Shown here: piece by piece, positions 22,301 through 34,401 of the stretch | Numbering within the stretch: position 1 is the stretch's first letter | How the letters are laid out: each line of letters starts with the position of its first letter | From: Ctenosaura bakeri | Lineage: Eukaryota > Chordata > Lepidosauria > Squamata > Iguanidae | Direction: 5' to 3' | DNA: 64,000 nt | Assembly: GCA_948474755.1 (NCBI GenBank) | Contig: CAOLHI010000648.1 | Location: 62,001 to 126,000 of the forward strand | Notes under the pieces: generated by a model | What the model saw: the letters and a program-made list of their open reading frames with translations, nothing else | What the model was told of the DNA's origin: nothing | The model's database searches: none | Translations under genes and position numbers: made by a program

Positions 22301-23804
22301 GTGGGAGGGGGCTCTGGTATTCTTGCGGGGGGAGCTCACTAGTCCTTCCAAATGAATTTCAAAGTGATTGGAAATAATTCTAAAATGAGAGAGGAAAGGA
22401 GGGAAAATTTGTGCTTCCTGGATGGGGGATCCTATCAGTTTTATATCCCTCCCAAGTTTTTGCTGGGCTTTTTTTTCTTCCTTTTGTGCCTCTGGGGGAA
22501 GGAGGCTACAAAAATGACCTCAGGAGCTGCATACAACTCACGAGCCACACAAGACTCACCCCGTCCTGCTATGCATAAAGTAATGACACATTATTGTCTC
22601 TTGGAATGTGATTTCTTTGTCATGCCCTGAATTTACATTTACCTATTAAACCTGAATGTCATTAAAAGAGAACATTGCTCATTTAGATTTCCTCCATACA
22701 GAGATAACTCTCCAGTGACATTTTTCCTCCTGCTCTGCTCTGCTCACCTGATACCGTTGAACTGTCATTCCTCATCTGCTGCTGCTCTCCAAGAAGTGTT
22801 GCATTCAGCAGAAACATTCTACACATCAGAGTCCTTCTATAATAGTTTTTGCTGAGTGCTGTTTCCACATGAATGTCTCTGTGAGAGAAACCCTGTTTGT
22901 GGGGGCATGAAGTGAGAGAGGAGAAGATAAGGAATACTCAAAGAGGAGAAGTTCCCAGAAAGAAAACACTATTATAATGTATAAAAATAATGAACGTCTA
23001 AAGGGTGGAGAGCAAAAACCACTCACAATTGTTCTACTCACCAGCATTTACCCTTGTAAAATAACCAGGAACCAAATCTAAGGTGCTCTTTAGAGGAGGT
23101 GAGAGGTGTATGAATAATATGTGAATAGACATTCCTAAGTGATGACCAGCAGAATCATTATTTTAGGGAGTGAGAAGACTGCTGAATTTGGAAGTGAGAA
23201 ATCCATGCTCTGTTCAGAAGCTCACTGGTTATGGAAGGGAAAGCTAATGACTTAAATCCAGTGTTGACTTCCATTGGCACAAATGGATGTTGATTTTCTC
23301 TTTTTGCTCCTGAATACCTCTTCACTGCTGGAAAATTTGCTGTGGAGAGTTTTCTTGTCCTCTTAAGCTAATTTTGAGGGTTCATGGAAGGCTGCAGAGG
23401 AAGGAAGAACACCCCCGCCCCCACCAGTCTGTTGATGAAACCATTTCCCTCAGCAGAGTGATACCATGGGATCCAGGTCAATTTATCAAAGTTTGAGATT
23501 CTATACCAATTTACACAAGAATGAGCACCCTTCAACTCAATCAAACTTCCTTTTGAGATAACATTGTGATTGTCTTCCTAGTCTTCCACAGGGTCCTGTT
23601 ACAACATCTTGTTGCACTGTGGCTCTTTGGTGGGGCTGGATGCCTCATTCTTCAATACCATGCTTGCCAGCACCTTAGAATTCCTTTAGTTCATGTGGTT
23701 GCCTGGTTTTAGGATAAATTTGGGGGCATTTACAGTCATGGCAATTGTGCATAAGCAAAATTGATGAGGTCGTAAGTCTCATTTATGACATCATAAATAC
23801 TTAG

Positions 23805-23910
23805 GAGGAGGAGGAGGAGGAGGAGGAGGAGGATATCTTTATTTCTACCCCACTTTTCTCCCCGAGGGGACTCAATAAAAACTTAAATCATAAACACTTA
23901 ACAGGATGCC
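23805..23910 (-). mobile_element. (GGA)n plus short LINE/SINE-type 3' tail, reversed
   Basis: Nine or so GGA units, then ATATCTTTATTTCTACCCCAC and TTTTCTCCCCGAGGGGACTC, which reversed is the GAGTCCCC..GGAGAAA..GGGGTA..AATAAA tail form common at retroposon 3' ends in squamates. Only the tail remains. Confidence 0.45.
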
Positions 23911-26900
23911 ACCACAATATTGGTAACCCTGCTTCTTGCTAGGGGAATATTTTGCCATAAAATGATTCACTAATCAGAAATCTCCAGTATCATCTACTAC
24001 TGAAAGTACCCACGTTCACTTGGTTTCAAGTCCACCATCCTACCCCAGTACTACTTGTCTTCTCCAGCTCTTGATCAACCTGTAGCAGCTTTGCCAAAGG
24101 TAGAAATCACCTGGCACCCCCTCCCTACATGACTTTTCCATTCCCCTACATGCTCTGTTTTCTCTCTCACTCACATTCTTTTTCCCCCACTGCTTGTTCT
24201 TAGTTTTTTCCACTCCATCCCCAGGGTCACTGCATCTTCCTCTCTCCTTTTACCATGCTGTAGACCCCCAATCTATGATACAGTATGATTGGCTATGCAT
24301 ACTTTTTAATTGGCATGAAATAAATATAAATCTTGCACTTATGGCTGAAAGCTGTGTGGAAAGTAAAGGACTCTGACTGGAAGCTTTCTGAAGCTAGGAC
24401 AAAAGGTCAGGTCATAAGTTTAGGAGGATGATTCAGAAAGCTCAACCTGATGAGTTTTAGATGGTCCTCTAAAGCACCCCAGCCTAAGAAATGATAGAGA
24501 ACCAAGCTGCAAGAAGACACATCCAAAAGGATATCATCCTGTTACATTTTCCCATGGAAACCAGCCTTTTGTCCCTTTGCCTTTCGAGTCATTAAGAGAC
24601 TATCATGATTTTCTTTGATGCTTTCTCACTTGCTGCAAAGGCAATCAGAACCTTCCAGACCCATTTGTTGGCTCTGCTAGAAAGCAATTAACACACTCTC
24701 ATCAGGGCAGAAAAAGGGTATTTCAACCTTGACTCAGACCATGGCTTTTTGCTATGGACACATGTTTCATGAGGACCCCAGATTTCAGTTCATTTTCAGA
24801 CCCCCTCAGTCTGAGACACCTCACTTCAGTTCTCTTCAGCTTCAGAAATGGTAACTATCACCCTCTTTATCCCAAAATCTCCACTATCCAACCTTTCTCT
24901 CCTTTCCTTTTGCTAGCCTTGTATGGTTTGTGAGACTGCTTGATTGCTTGTGTATGTGTGAACTTCCACCAATAAAGACACTCCAATAAAGACACTCTTT
25001 TTGAACCTCCAACTGGTGTCCTACAGTTACTAATGCTATACCCAGGTGAAAAGTTCCCATGGTTGTCCCCTTCTCACAGGCTGCTTTTGAGTTATAATTC
25101 CCTACTTTTTGACGAAGGCATTGGCATTGTGGGTAAAACCCCTGAGTTACCTTTTTGGGGTAACTCGTCATTCTCAAACTGCTCTTACCAGGCATCGGAA
25201 GAACTTCTTTCACTCTTAAGATTACCAATTACTTGTTAAATTTGCAAATCTCATGGTGAGTCATGAATAGGTTGACCAGTACCTGTGCACACATGCATCC
25301 ACACACGCACTAATTTCCCATTCAGAATATTTTTGGAGGGAAAATAGAAGACTGGGTTTTCTTAGCAATTTTGCATGCGATGCAGGTGTGCACCACCTTC
25401 AGTCCAAAGTATTTTGTGCTCCCATGACTTGTTTGCTTGACTATCTTTTCATAGGGCTCCTGTAGGAGATAGAGACATTCAACAGCTATAGTTTTCTCAG
25501 GAATGGGTATTCTGCAAAGTTTAAAAACCTACTTGAGGTTTCTGAAGTTTCCTAGCCATACCTACCCTTAGCCTCATGCCCAAATCTAGTCTTCAAAACA
25601 GGAAAGATCTTACTGATCATCTAGCTCAGGTTCCCTGTAAGGATTACTGAGCTAATATAGAAAAAGTAATTTCTAAGTTTAAAAAGCAGAGTTTAGGAAC
25701 ATTACTGTTTCAGATTACAATTTCTGAATCTTCAATCAAAATGGCAGCTGGTCAGATTTGCTGAGGGATGGGGGTGAGATCTGGAGGCGATAGTTAAAAA
25801 CATCATTTTTAAAAAAAATTCTGGCAAGGTTTTTAAAATGTATATTATTCTTTACAATACTATACAATGATACCAGCATCATAATTAAATAATGCCTCTT
25901 TAGAGGATCTTTCCTCTAAGAAAGCATTTCCCCCCCCCAAAAAAAAGAAGAAAAAAATGGAGCAGAGCCCAAATATCTCTGGACTTGTGCAGAGAGCTTC
26001 TCACTTTTGCATACAGAAATTATATTTTAAAGAACCAGTTAACAGTGTGTAATCCCCAATACTGGAAATTATTGCCATTGAGTCCTGTGGAGCATGGTAA
26101 GTAGATTTATTTATTTATTTTATAGGATGGATTGTGCCCTCAAAGACAAAGTGATCACCCTGTCTCTATTACAAAAAGCCACTTTTCTGCAACATATACT
26201 TGGGGCAGATAAATGAAGTCCCTAGATCTCTTTAATAGCGATGGCAATTAGCATGTCTGCCCATAGTGTGTATTGCATAGGTCAAAGGCCCAGCTCTCAA
26301 GTTTTAACTCTTTAGGGCCTCAAAATGTGATGTGAATCACAGCTTTGGCTTCAGTCATGGGTTTAATGCAGAGAGCTAATAGGGCAGAATAGTTTGGCAG
26401 AATAGTCAGTGTTGGTTTTGCTTTGTATCTTGGCTTCTAGAGATATATTTGCACCATACACAGAGTTCTCAGTTTCATAAATTTTAACTGTCATGGCTCC
26501 TTCCTAATGAATCTTGGGATTTATACTTGATGTGATTCTTAGAATTACTGTCAGGGGCATGGGCCAATTACTTCCTCCAATTACTTCTACTACTACTTAT
26601 ACTAATTCTTAGAGCATTACCCTCTTTCCATGAACACACTTACTTGGGTTGATGGTACACTAGATAGGTGAAATACACAGAAGTAAGACTTGTGTGCCTA
26701 CAGCAGTGAAAAAAGGCTCATAGTGAGAAGGCAAAAAAGTTTAAATAGCCCAGCCCTTTGGTGCCCCTTCCCAAACCAGCTTAAGCATTTGGAGCAGATC
26801 TCAAGGTTTTCTCATTTTACCATTGAGAAACTTCCTGTGTGCTATCTAGTGACTCAGTATCACCTAATGACTCAGCATGGGCAACATTAAAATGGGGGAA

Positions 26901-26913
26901 AAAAAAAACATTA

Positions 26914-27131
26914 ACATGTATGTATGTGTGTACCTTCAAGCTGCCTATCGACTTATGGAGACCCATGAATTTCGATAAGGAATACTCAGAGGTGGTTTTG
27001 CCAGTTCCTTCATCTGTAATAAAGCCTAGCAGCTCCTGGTATTCACTGGTGGTCTCCCATCGAAGTACTAACCAGAGGCTGACCCTGCTTGGCTTCTGAA
27101 GATTGAACAGGATCTGATGCTTTTAGGGTAT
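26914..27131 (-). mobile_element. 5S rRNA-derived SINE
   Basis: On the minus strand the head (27131 down to about 27048) follows 5S rRNA. The plus strand shows GGTCTCCCATCGAAGTACTAACCAG AGGC and GACCCTGCTTGGCTTCTGAAG, the complement of the 5S segment that carries the internal control region and GGATGGGAGACC. The tail module (AACTGGCAAAACCACCTCTG, then a CTTGAAGGTACACA-type end) is shared with the fragments at 11228 and 45030. The 5S internal promoter would drive RNA polymerase III transcription. It is not a functional 5S gene because the homology is partial and diverged. Confidence 0.8.
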
Positions 27132-27224
27132 CATTTGAAACAGACAAATGCTAAATGCAGTTTTTAAAAAAACAAGCATACATACATACAAACAAACAAA
27201 AACAGTGCAACTGAAACAGTATAG

Positions 27225-27480
27225 CAAGGTTCTAAAAGCCCTTCCTTTAAGAGTCTTCAGTTATCACATACCTATTGAAATAAAAAATTCTTTGCCCACT
27301 GACAGAAGGACAACAAAGTCTCTCAAGGAAGGGAGTTCCAGAGCCCGGTGCAGCTGATGAGAAGACTCCATCACCCCCTCAGACCCTAGTTATACCTGTG
27401 CAGGTGGTAGGATTGGAAGAAGGACCTTTCTGAGGATCTCAGGGCCCAGCTGGGGTCTTATGGGGATTAGATTGTAAAAT
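27225..27480 (+). mobile_element. Possible CR1/L2-like LINE 3' untranslated segment
   Basis: CTCTCAAGGAAGGGAGTTCC, AGAGCCCGGTGCAGCTGATG and GTAGGATTGGAAGAAGGACC have the phrase structure of degraded LINE 3' regions (compare CTCTCTTCCACAGG and CCATTCCAC near 15390 and 15860). Family not established. Confidence 0.3.
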
Positions 27481-28417
27481 TATATCATAACTATCTCCAG
27501 TGAGAACCAAAAACTAATTTTCCATTGGGCAGACCGACAATGGAGCTTGTCCACCAGATTCTCATTATAGATGTACCTGTGTTTGTTGTCACTACTTCAG
27601 TTTGCTCTATTTTTGCCACTGCAGCTATTTAAAGCTTTCAAGACTTTCTGTCAGCTTGCTACCGCCCCTTTCCTTATCCACCTGTCACCCTGATCTGAAA
27701 TGTGCAAAGAAAGGCAATCTTTCCAGGAATTCTAGAATGACCTGTGATTTGCAAAATAGTGTGTGTGTGATGGAAACTTGGGTTTCATAGTACTCAAATT
27801 TGAGATAACTTATCTTGTGGTTCAAAGGCAGGCTGGCTTTTTAGTGTTTGCTTTTACATGTGATAAATGGGCTTATCTCTTCCCATAACCTCAAACCCTT
27901 ATCAGCCAAATAACACTGGATCAATAGTGTTGCGTCCATTCAAAACTCAGGTTGTTTAGTCTGAGGCAGAGTTCACAGAAGCCAAAGATACAAAGGTGTC
28001 AGACTGCGTCATACAACTTGCTTCAACTGACCTCTTGTTCTGCCTCGAATTTTGCAAGCCGTTCCTGTGTGCTTGCAATAAAATATGTTGCATTAATAAA
28101 TAACAGGAACTTCACATGTTGCCACCCAAAACCAGTACTACAAAATTCAGACCTCTTAGATGCTAAAACAGATGCAGAAGAAGGTTTATCTAGAGATCTA
28201 TTAAACTATCTGAATAGTTGTAAGAAAGTGTCTTGGAGAAATGAAAAATTCACTTTAGGTTGAAGTTAATGAAAAATGGGAATAAAAGTGAGGAAAAAAG
28301 CAAATCAGTGACTTAAACAGTGTGACCAGTGTCTCAGTACAGCTAAGCACCTTTTCACCCCATTGATTTCAATGGGAGGTACTTAAACCAGTACTCAGTT
28401 CTTCTGATGCACCACAA

Positions 28418-29033
28418 GCCAGTGTGGTGTAGTGCTCTGAGAGTTGGACAGTGGCCCTTTTCACATGAATTTTTTTTTGCGCGAGCGCCCCTTGAGCATC
28501 GCGTGAATTGGAGCGTCGCTCCGTACGACGCACTCCCACTCGTGTGAGGCTCACAAGGCTAAAGCAGGGCGCGCACACATTTTCTCATTTTCGGCTGTAA
28601 GCCGAAAATACTGCACGCTCACACAATGCTCTCGGCGATTTACCTGCGCACGGTGCTTCGGCGAGCTGGGGTGGTCATGCTTCCTTCCCCCAGCGCAGCC
28701 TACAGCTCCCAGACTGCGCTGCAGAAGGAAGGGGGGCGCGAGTGCGATGGTCGTGCTACCAGGAAGCCAATGCAGGAGGCAGAAGGGCTGTGGTGAGCGA
28801 CTCACATGAGCGCCTGCTCGCGCGAGCACTGCTCCCCACTGCTGCAACGAAGGTAAGGTGCGAAAAGGCCCTATGAATGTGGAGACCAGGGTTTGATTCT
28901 CTGCTCACTTATGGAAACCCACTGGATGACCTTGGATGTGTCACTCTCACCCCCAGAAAACCCTATGATAGGTAGCCTTAGAGTTACCATAAGTCAGACA
29001 CAACATGAAAGCACACAACAGCAACAGCAGCAA
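28418..29033 (+). mobile_element. tRNA-derived SINE split by a MITE
   Basis: The SINE begins with GCCAGTGTGGTGTAGTG and GAGAGTTGGAC (28418-28452). It resumes after the MITE at 28872 with TATGAATGTGGAGACCAGGG, B box at 28890-28900, CCCACTGGATGACCTTGG, CCATAAGTCAGACACAACATG and a (CAG/CAA)n-like tail. The same SINE at 9814 is uninterrupted, which shows where the insertion occurred, in the anticodon-like part of the head. Confidence 0.8.
28453..28871. mobile_element. GC-rich Harbinger-like MITE nested in a SINE, family A copy 5
   Basis: A 419-bp element with ends GGCCCTTTTCACATG and GCGAAAAGGCCC. The interior is CpG-rich and includes the hairpin ATTTTCGGCtgtaaGCCGAAAAT near 28588-28610, plus GGAGCGTCGCTCCGTACGACG, shared with copies at 40005 and 55979. 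Flanking triplets are AGT and TAT, so the duplication is decayed. The host SINE sequence fixes the boundaries independently. Confidence 0.8.
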
Positions 29034-29229
29034 ATTGATAGGACAAAAAACTGCTCAGCTGTAGTCATACCATTTGTCAGATACTGTATCTTTATCAGTG
29101 TAAGCAAGGAAGTTCAGACCCAAGACATTTTATTGCTTGAACTGAAGCAACCTCATCCCTCCCTATGCTGCATCTGACACTTCTTCCCGTCTGCATCTCT
29201 CTCAAGAAGACTGCTATACAGTGCTAGGA

Positions 29230-29342
29230 AAAATGAATTTTTGGGACTACAGCTCCCAGAATCCCTCAGCCAGCCAGCAAGGCCAGGGGCTATGCTGGCT
29301 GGGAGGTTCTAGAATGTAGAATCCCCACAAGTAACTTTTCTG
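29230..29342. mobile_element. Palindromic MITE, family D
   Basis: TTTTTGGGACTACAGCTCCC and AGAATCCCTCAGCCAGCC face GGCTGGGAGGTTCTAGAATG and CAAGTAACTTTTCTGAAG. Related copies are at 31973, 39810 and 43673. Superfamily unknown. Confidence 0.55.
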
Positions 29343-29639
29343 AAGTTTTCTCCTTCCCTGAGTAGTAGAAAAAGTACAGACTTCAGCCCTCAGTTGAAGG
29401 TACTGCTCTGTATTCTCATTGCCTTCTTTCGGCAAACCTGGTTATTGGCAGTCAAGAAGAACAAACCACTAGCATGAGATCTGAAATGTACACAACTCTT
29501 TGTGTCTTCCCATATGCTGATGGCAGCAAATAATTCCCCCTCAAGCTGCGCTTGAGAGTGGGAGGATGCCTCAAAAGACCACATCAATCCCATCGAGTGC
29601 TATTCATGTACAATATTCATCATAACAGCTGTCTGTGTG

Positions 29640-30260
29640 TCTCAATTAAAAATAGCTCTCAAGTTAAAGGAACAACAATATTAATCAAATATTTGTTGTA
29701 GCAAGACAATCAGCTCTATGCCACATGACTGAGATAAATTCTTTAGCTGATAGAAATTACTAATTAAAAACAAAGAACCAGGGGAGAGCAGAATTAAAAA
29801 TGAAGTGCCTGCTTGCTGCATTTTGTCAGAGATAGTGCAGTGTTTGCCACGAAGGTTTGACCATGCATGAAGATGTACAGGCTCAGTCCCCTTCATAAAC
29901 CAAATATAAAAACTAAGCTGTGTTGAATGTGTGCTCTGCCTCCCACAATTTTCAGGAGGTCAATACCTCTTTTGTGAAAGTACAGAGTTGCCCACCCACA
30001 TCAGCTGTTAATGTAATAGCTTCATGTAGAGATTATCAAACTACTGGCACTTAGCAGACATATGAAAGGGGAGAATAATTACAGTGGTGGTATGAGTAAA
30101 TCGCTCGTCCCTCACAAGATGTTCTACTGAAAATAATGGCCAGGGGTTGCAGTGACCCAGACCAAGATGAATTAATTGTCTGATGGGACCACAGAATAGC
30201 TTAATTAAGTTAACGGCATATCAAAAAGCAGGGCTGGAAGAAGGAAATATCCCCTTTTTT
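29640..30260. other. Candidate conserved non-coding block
   Basis: Repeat-free, with clustered TAAT-type cores (ATTAATCAAATATTTG, TTACTAATTAAAAAC, CAGCTGTTAATGTAATAG, GATGAATTAATTG, GCTTAATTAAGTTAACGG). The density of intact homeodomain and E-box-like words resembles vertebrate enhancers. No alignment was possible. Confidence 0.3.
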
Positions 30261-30498
30261 GCTATAACTGTGTCTTCTCCCAGATTGGATAGACATATGG
30301 TAATCACATAGTTCTTTTTGTACATATCAGAATAGGAGAGTTAATTCTTCTCAGCTAGAATATTATGCTTCATGGTGCACAGATGTAGATTATAAGTAGA
30401 TTATAAATATATAAGTTATTTATTTTACTGTTTCAGCATTTAGAGCTGATGAACCGGCCACTAGGAACCCCTTTCATGTTATACAGTTATAACATTAT

Positions 30499-30704
30499 GG
30501 GCTTTTAAATACTACACTGTTATACTGCTATTCTTCTTCTTTCAACATCCTGTGGAATTCTGGGGTTTGTAGTTTCCTGAGGCCAAAGAGCTCTCTGGCT
30601 GAGAATGCTAAAGGCCCCTCCCTAAACTGCAAACTCCAGGATTCCATAAGATATTGAAAGTGGAATAATAGCACTATAACAAACAGTATAGTGTAGAAAG
30701 GCCC
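30499..30704. mobile_element. Palindromic MITE, family B copy 3
   Basis: Left end GGGCTTTTAAATACTACACTG, right end GTATAGTGTAGAAAGGCCC. The arms match family B (TTCAACATCCTGTGGAATTC with CCATAAGATATTGAAAGTGG). Flanks are TAT and TGT, a near 3-bp duplication. Confidence 0.75.
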
Positions 30705-30721
30705 TGTGATTCCACTTAACT

Positions 30722-30840
30722 ACCATGGCTGAATCTAATGGCATCCTGGGATTTGCAGTTTGGTCAGAGGTGCTAGAGGAGTTCCCTGGTTGGGAATCCT
30801 AAATACCACTCTCTGGATTGCCATAGTTACCAGGGGGCAT
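30722..30840. mobile_element. Relative of family B, single decayed copy
   Basis: ACCATGGCTGAATCTAATGG, CATCCTGGGATTTGCAG and the facing CCACTCTCTGGATTGCCATAG outline a palindrome with the wording of family B but a different outer arm, closer to the element at 43117. Confidence 0.45.
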
Positions 30841-30849
30841 ATGTAGTCA

Positions 30850-33110
30850 ATGATATTTTAGAGATCTTAACATACATATGTTTGTATTTCCATTGAATTT
30901 CATCAACCAGTTCGTTGCCTGTCAAGCTGAACTTGGAAATCTCCTTTTGGAGCCTAGAACTTCAACACCCTGGATTGCTTAATATCATCTAAAGTCTTGT
31001 CTACTTCGCTTTTCACTGTGGTGGAAACTTCTCTGTTTTGCTTTTGCCCCAGCTATATTTTCTTCCTGGTCTTATTTCATAGTGGGTTGTGTGCCTGTTT
31101 TCCTTTCCTGAATGGAAATCAGTTTGCAACTGGCATACATTTTTCCAAAAGTTCTTACTTAATGTATGCTTAACATACATCCTTGTGTGCATTTTTCCCA
31201 TTAGCAAACAGTGGTCAGAATATTTTATAGCCATTATGAACGCATAACCTGCACTTGCATGTTCATGACTGTTATGTATTCATGATCCCTATGTAGCAGG
31301 AGTGTGGAAGTCTCCAGTCTTCACTTGCCAGTCAGCAGCTGCTCTGATTGATGGGGTTCTGTTCCCTTTTCGAACAGCAAGCAGCTGACTGCCATTTCCA
31401 GCCCCCCTCAAGAGAGAGATCTTCAGCATGAGAGGGAATTGCAACAGGGACCCTGTTTCTGCCTGTTGCAATGGGGATCACTCATGGAAGAGAGTGAAAA
31501 TGGCAGCCAGCTGCTTCGTAAATGATAGAAGAACAGATCCCCATTTAACACAGAAGCTGCTGCCTGGTAATTGGGAATTGCAGGGAGCTGAGCTGAAATT
31601 CAGTGCATAACACAGTAAATACAGTGCTTATGCATAAATAAAGACCATTCTGGCCAATATATATTTTTTTTTCAAAGAAACATATTTAGACGGGTGTAGA
31701 TATTTGTGTATGATTTGGAAAGGAAAGTGAAGAAGGAAAAAAGAATCTGATACAAGTTCCTCCAAATAATGGGAAATTCAAAGTATGTACACATTTACAG
31801 TAATAATCTTGCAGACCAGACATTTGATAAACTTGTTCTTCTTTTAAAATGCAAATGTCTTTTTCATCCTTCCTGTTGATTTCAACAAGCAAGGGTCTAC
31901 CTTTTTGTTTGGTCACATTTCTGGCCAGCTATTTTGTTACATCCTGCCCAATTCAATCACCAGAAATTAGAAGAGTAATTTTTGGAATACAAGTTCCATA
32001 TTCTGGGAGCTGTAGTTGAAAAGAATAACTTCTCCAGGCTCTGCCTAATCCCTCCATTACCCCTTCTCTATTTTATTCCTATATATTAAAAAGAACTTTG
32101 ACTAGGCTAGCAGTGGCAATCTTTCTTGATGCAACATTTTTTCCCGGCAAGACATCCTAAGCTGGGTTTGATCTGAACTCCCCTTCCAGCTCTATGATTC
32201 TGTGATTCTATGCACTGGCAGAGCTTTGTCACCTACATTAATGTAAAAGTTTATAATATCACACCATGGGCCCCAGGACAGGAAGGCAGAGGGGCCTGAG
32301 TCCCACTCCAAATGATCTGGCAAAATTTGTCCACCAGGACTCCTACATAGTTGTGCCTTCCCTGGAACGAACAAGTAAAAGTGTACTTAATGATCAAGCA
32401 CTGAGAAATGTTAAGACAGCAGTTGTTTGTCGAGTCCTACTGGGTATAATAAAGGCTGCCTGAGATCCATCTTATGCACATTTATGTGGGAGTGTAAGCT
32501 ACACTAAACACATGAAGGACACTTCTAAGGATACATTCAACTTGTAGAAGTTGTCATTTTTCATATTTCAAGGATAATCAACGGGAAAAGTAATTGCGTT
32601 CCCATTCAAGTACATGCAAGCAGGCAGAGTGAACTACAACCTGTCTTCCAACATTAAGCCCCCTCTTTTCCATCTTAAAAACAGTTCCAGAATCCCTGTG
32701 TCACACCACTAACATCATATACAGCTCACTCTGGAAGGACAAATGTTGTCGAACCATTTCACTTCATAGCCACAACAGAACATTTCAACAAAAATTAGAT
32801 TACCATTCTTGATGGTTTATCAGTATTCTAGTCTCAATGATAGTCCTACATTTTGCTGAATCTTTGTTATCTTATGAATAAGCAAAATGAAAAAACAACA
32901 TGAAAAGGAAAGTCTCACAGATAGAAAGGAATGTGCGCAGTACTGCTGGCAAATATCACCTAGGAAATTCTGTGAAAATGAACTGCTGTGAAAGAGGACA
33001 GAGGTTTTATCAACGTCTTCGACACTTTACTAAAAAGACAGTGATCTTTCTGGTGGGATATAATATCAAATATTATGATAACAAACAGTACCTCGTGTCC
33101 TTCATGTCAT
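30850..33110. other. Unique intergenic sequence with one weak MITE
   Basis: No gene or RNA seen. It holds a degenerate family D fragment at 31973-32045 and otherwise AT-rich unique DNA. Confidence 0.4.
31973..32045. mobile_element. Family D MITE fragment
   Basis: AGTAATTTTTGGAATACAAG, TTCTGGGAGCTGTAGTTG and AAAGAATAACTTCTCCAGG correspond to the two arms of family D with the centre deleted. Confidence 0.4.
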
Positions 33111-33114
33111 GTTA

Positions 33115-33317
33115 CACTATTTCCACACTAGACTGTTATAATGCTGTTTTTCCACTTTCAACGTCCTGTGGAATCCTGGGGTTTGTAGTTTACTGAGGCC
33201 AAAGAGCTTTCTGGTTGAGAAGTCTAAATGCTCCTCCCTAAACTGCAAACCCTAGGATTCCACAGGATGTTGAAAGTGGCATAATAGCACTTATAGCAGT
33301 GTAGGACGGAAATGGCC
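33115..33317. mobile_element. Palindromic MITE, family B copy 4
   Basis: TATTTCCACACTAGACTG left end (outer four bases decayed) and GTGTAGGACGGAAATGGCC right end. The arms TTTCAACGTCCTGTGGAATC and CCACAGGATGTTGAAAGTGG are nearly perfect. Flanks TTA and TTT. Confidence 0.7.
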
Positions 33318-33694
33318 TTTGTCACCAGAAAGGTATGGGTGGCCTGAAGACTTTTTTTCCCCACCCACCTTTATGTCACTCTGACTGTTACTAATGCATT
33401 GAAGTTTTATCTTGATTACCTCTTTCATTTCTGATTTTTGTTTCTACTGCCCATTTTTTTCTTGCTGTTGTTATAATAACTTCACTAAATCTTTCCTAGA
33501 CTGCTTATTGATCACATCTACATCTTTTTATGGTGAATTTATACAGTGCTTGTTTCTGCTTCTCATTATACTTTAAGAACCAACACTGTTCTTGACATTT
33601 TCTTTGTTTCGCCATATACTTTCAATATACCTAAATATATTGGATATATTTTATGGTGTCTTTTAAAATATATACTTGATACATCTTTAAAGAC

Positions 33695-33825
33695 ATAACT
33701 AAAGATGTTTGAAACATCTGATGAAGTAGACTTAAGTCTGTGGAAAACCTATGCTACCAACTTCTTTCTCTCAGTTAGTTTCAAAGGTGCTACAGGATCC
33801 TCTTGTGTACTGATCTTTGAAACGG
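33695..33825 (+). mobile_element. Decayed interspersed repeat, family not named
   Basis: AACATCTGATGAAGTAGAC, TTAAGTCTGTGGAAAACC and TTCAAAGGTGCTACAGGATCC match the wording of a widespread sauropsid repeat (CATCTGATGAAGTGGxxTxxGTCCACGAAAGC). Boundaries are uncertain. Confidence 0.45.
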
Positions 33826-33980
33826 TTTGAAAACACTTGCAGATTTGTATGTGTGTGTGCAAATTTGTTTCTCAGTCCCCACAGTTCCCAGCGCCCACAA
33901 CTTTATGCACTGAAGAGCACAGTACCACACTAAAAAGCACAGCGGGGACAAAGGCATTTGCAGAGATGAGTGAACAATTA

Positions 33981-34401
33981 GGCCCTTTTCGCATGACATT
34001 TTCCATGTGAAAGAGGGCCTGGAGCATCGCACAATTGTGAGGAGCGATCTGCATGACGCACTCACAATTGCATGACGCTTGAGGGACCGGCAGGTGCCGA
34101 TGGTGCACCTTTTCATTTTCTGCTAGAAGCTGAAAATGGTGTGCGATCACGCATTGCTCCCGGGCCCCGCGCACACTTACCTGATGTGCGGAGCCTCCGG
34201 AGCCACGCCAGTTGCACTTCCTGCCCCAGTTCAGCCTGGGAAGTTCCCAGGCTGCACTGCAGAAGGAAGAGGCAGGGCTCTTGCATGAGTAAGCAGCTCA
34301 TGCAGAGCTGAAGGACCCTGGATGCGAGAGCCTCTCACCGGAGGCTGCTCATGTGATCCCCACACCCCAGTGCTGGATAAAGGTAAGGTGCGGAAAGGGC
34401 C
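33981..34401. mobile_element. GC-rich Harbinger-like MITE, family A copy 6
   Basis: A 421-bp element with ends GGCCCTTTTCGCATG and GGTGCGGAAAGGGCC, and TTA duplicated at 33978-33980 and 34402-34404. The left end has a second facing TIR-like block (CCATGTGAAAGAGGGCC), so the terminus is itself a hairpin. It also carries CATTTTCTGCTAGAAGCTGAAAATG, a stem equivalent to the one in copies 5, 8 and 11. Confidence 0.8.

Larger units (their letters stand above)
18930..26910. other. Repeat-poor intergenic stretch
   Basis: About 8 kb with few recognisable elements: a CA microsatellite, two or three weak family C palindromes and one short LINE tail. No frame exceeds 114 codons and none shows a protein domain. 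Depletion of young insertions here compared with 27-41 kb may reflect constraint or chance. Confidence 0.45.

Noticed and set aside
27048..27131. 5S rRNA gene
   Set aside because: Only part of 5S is present, it is diverged and fused to a SINE tail.
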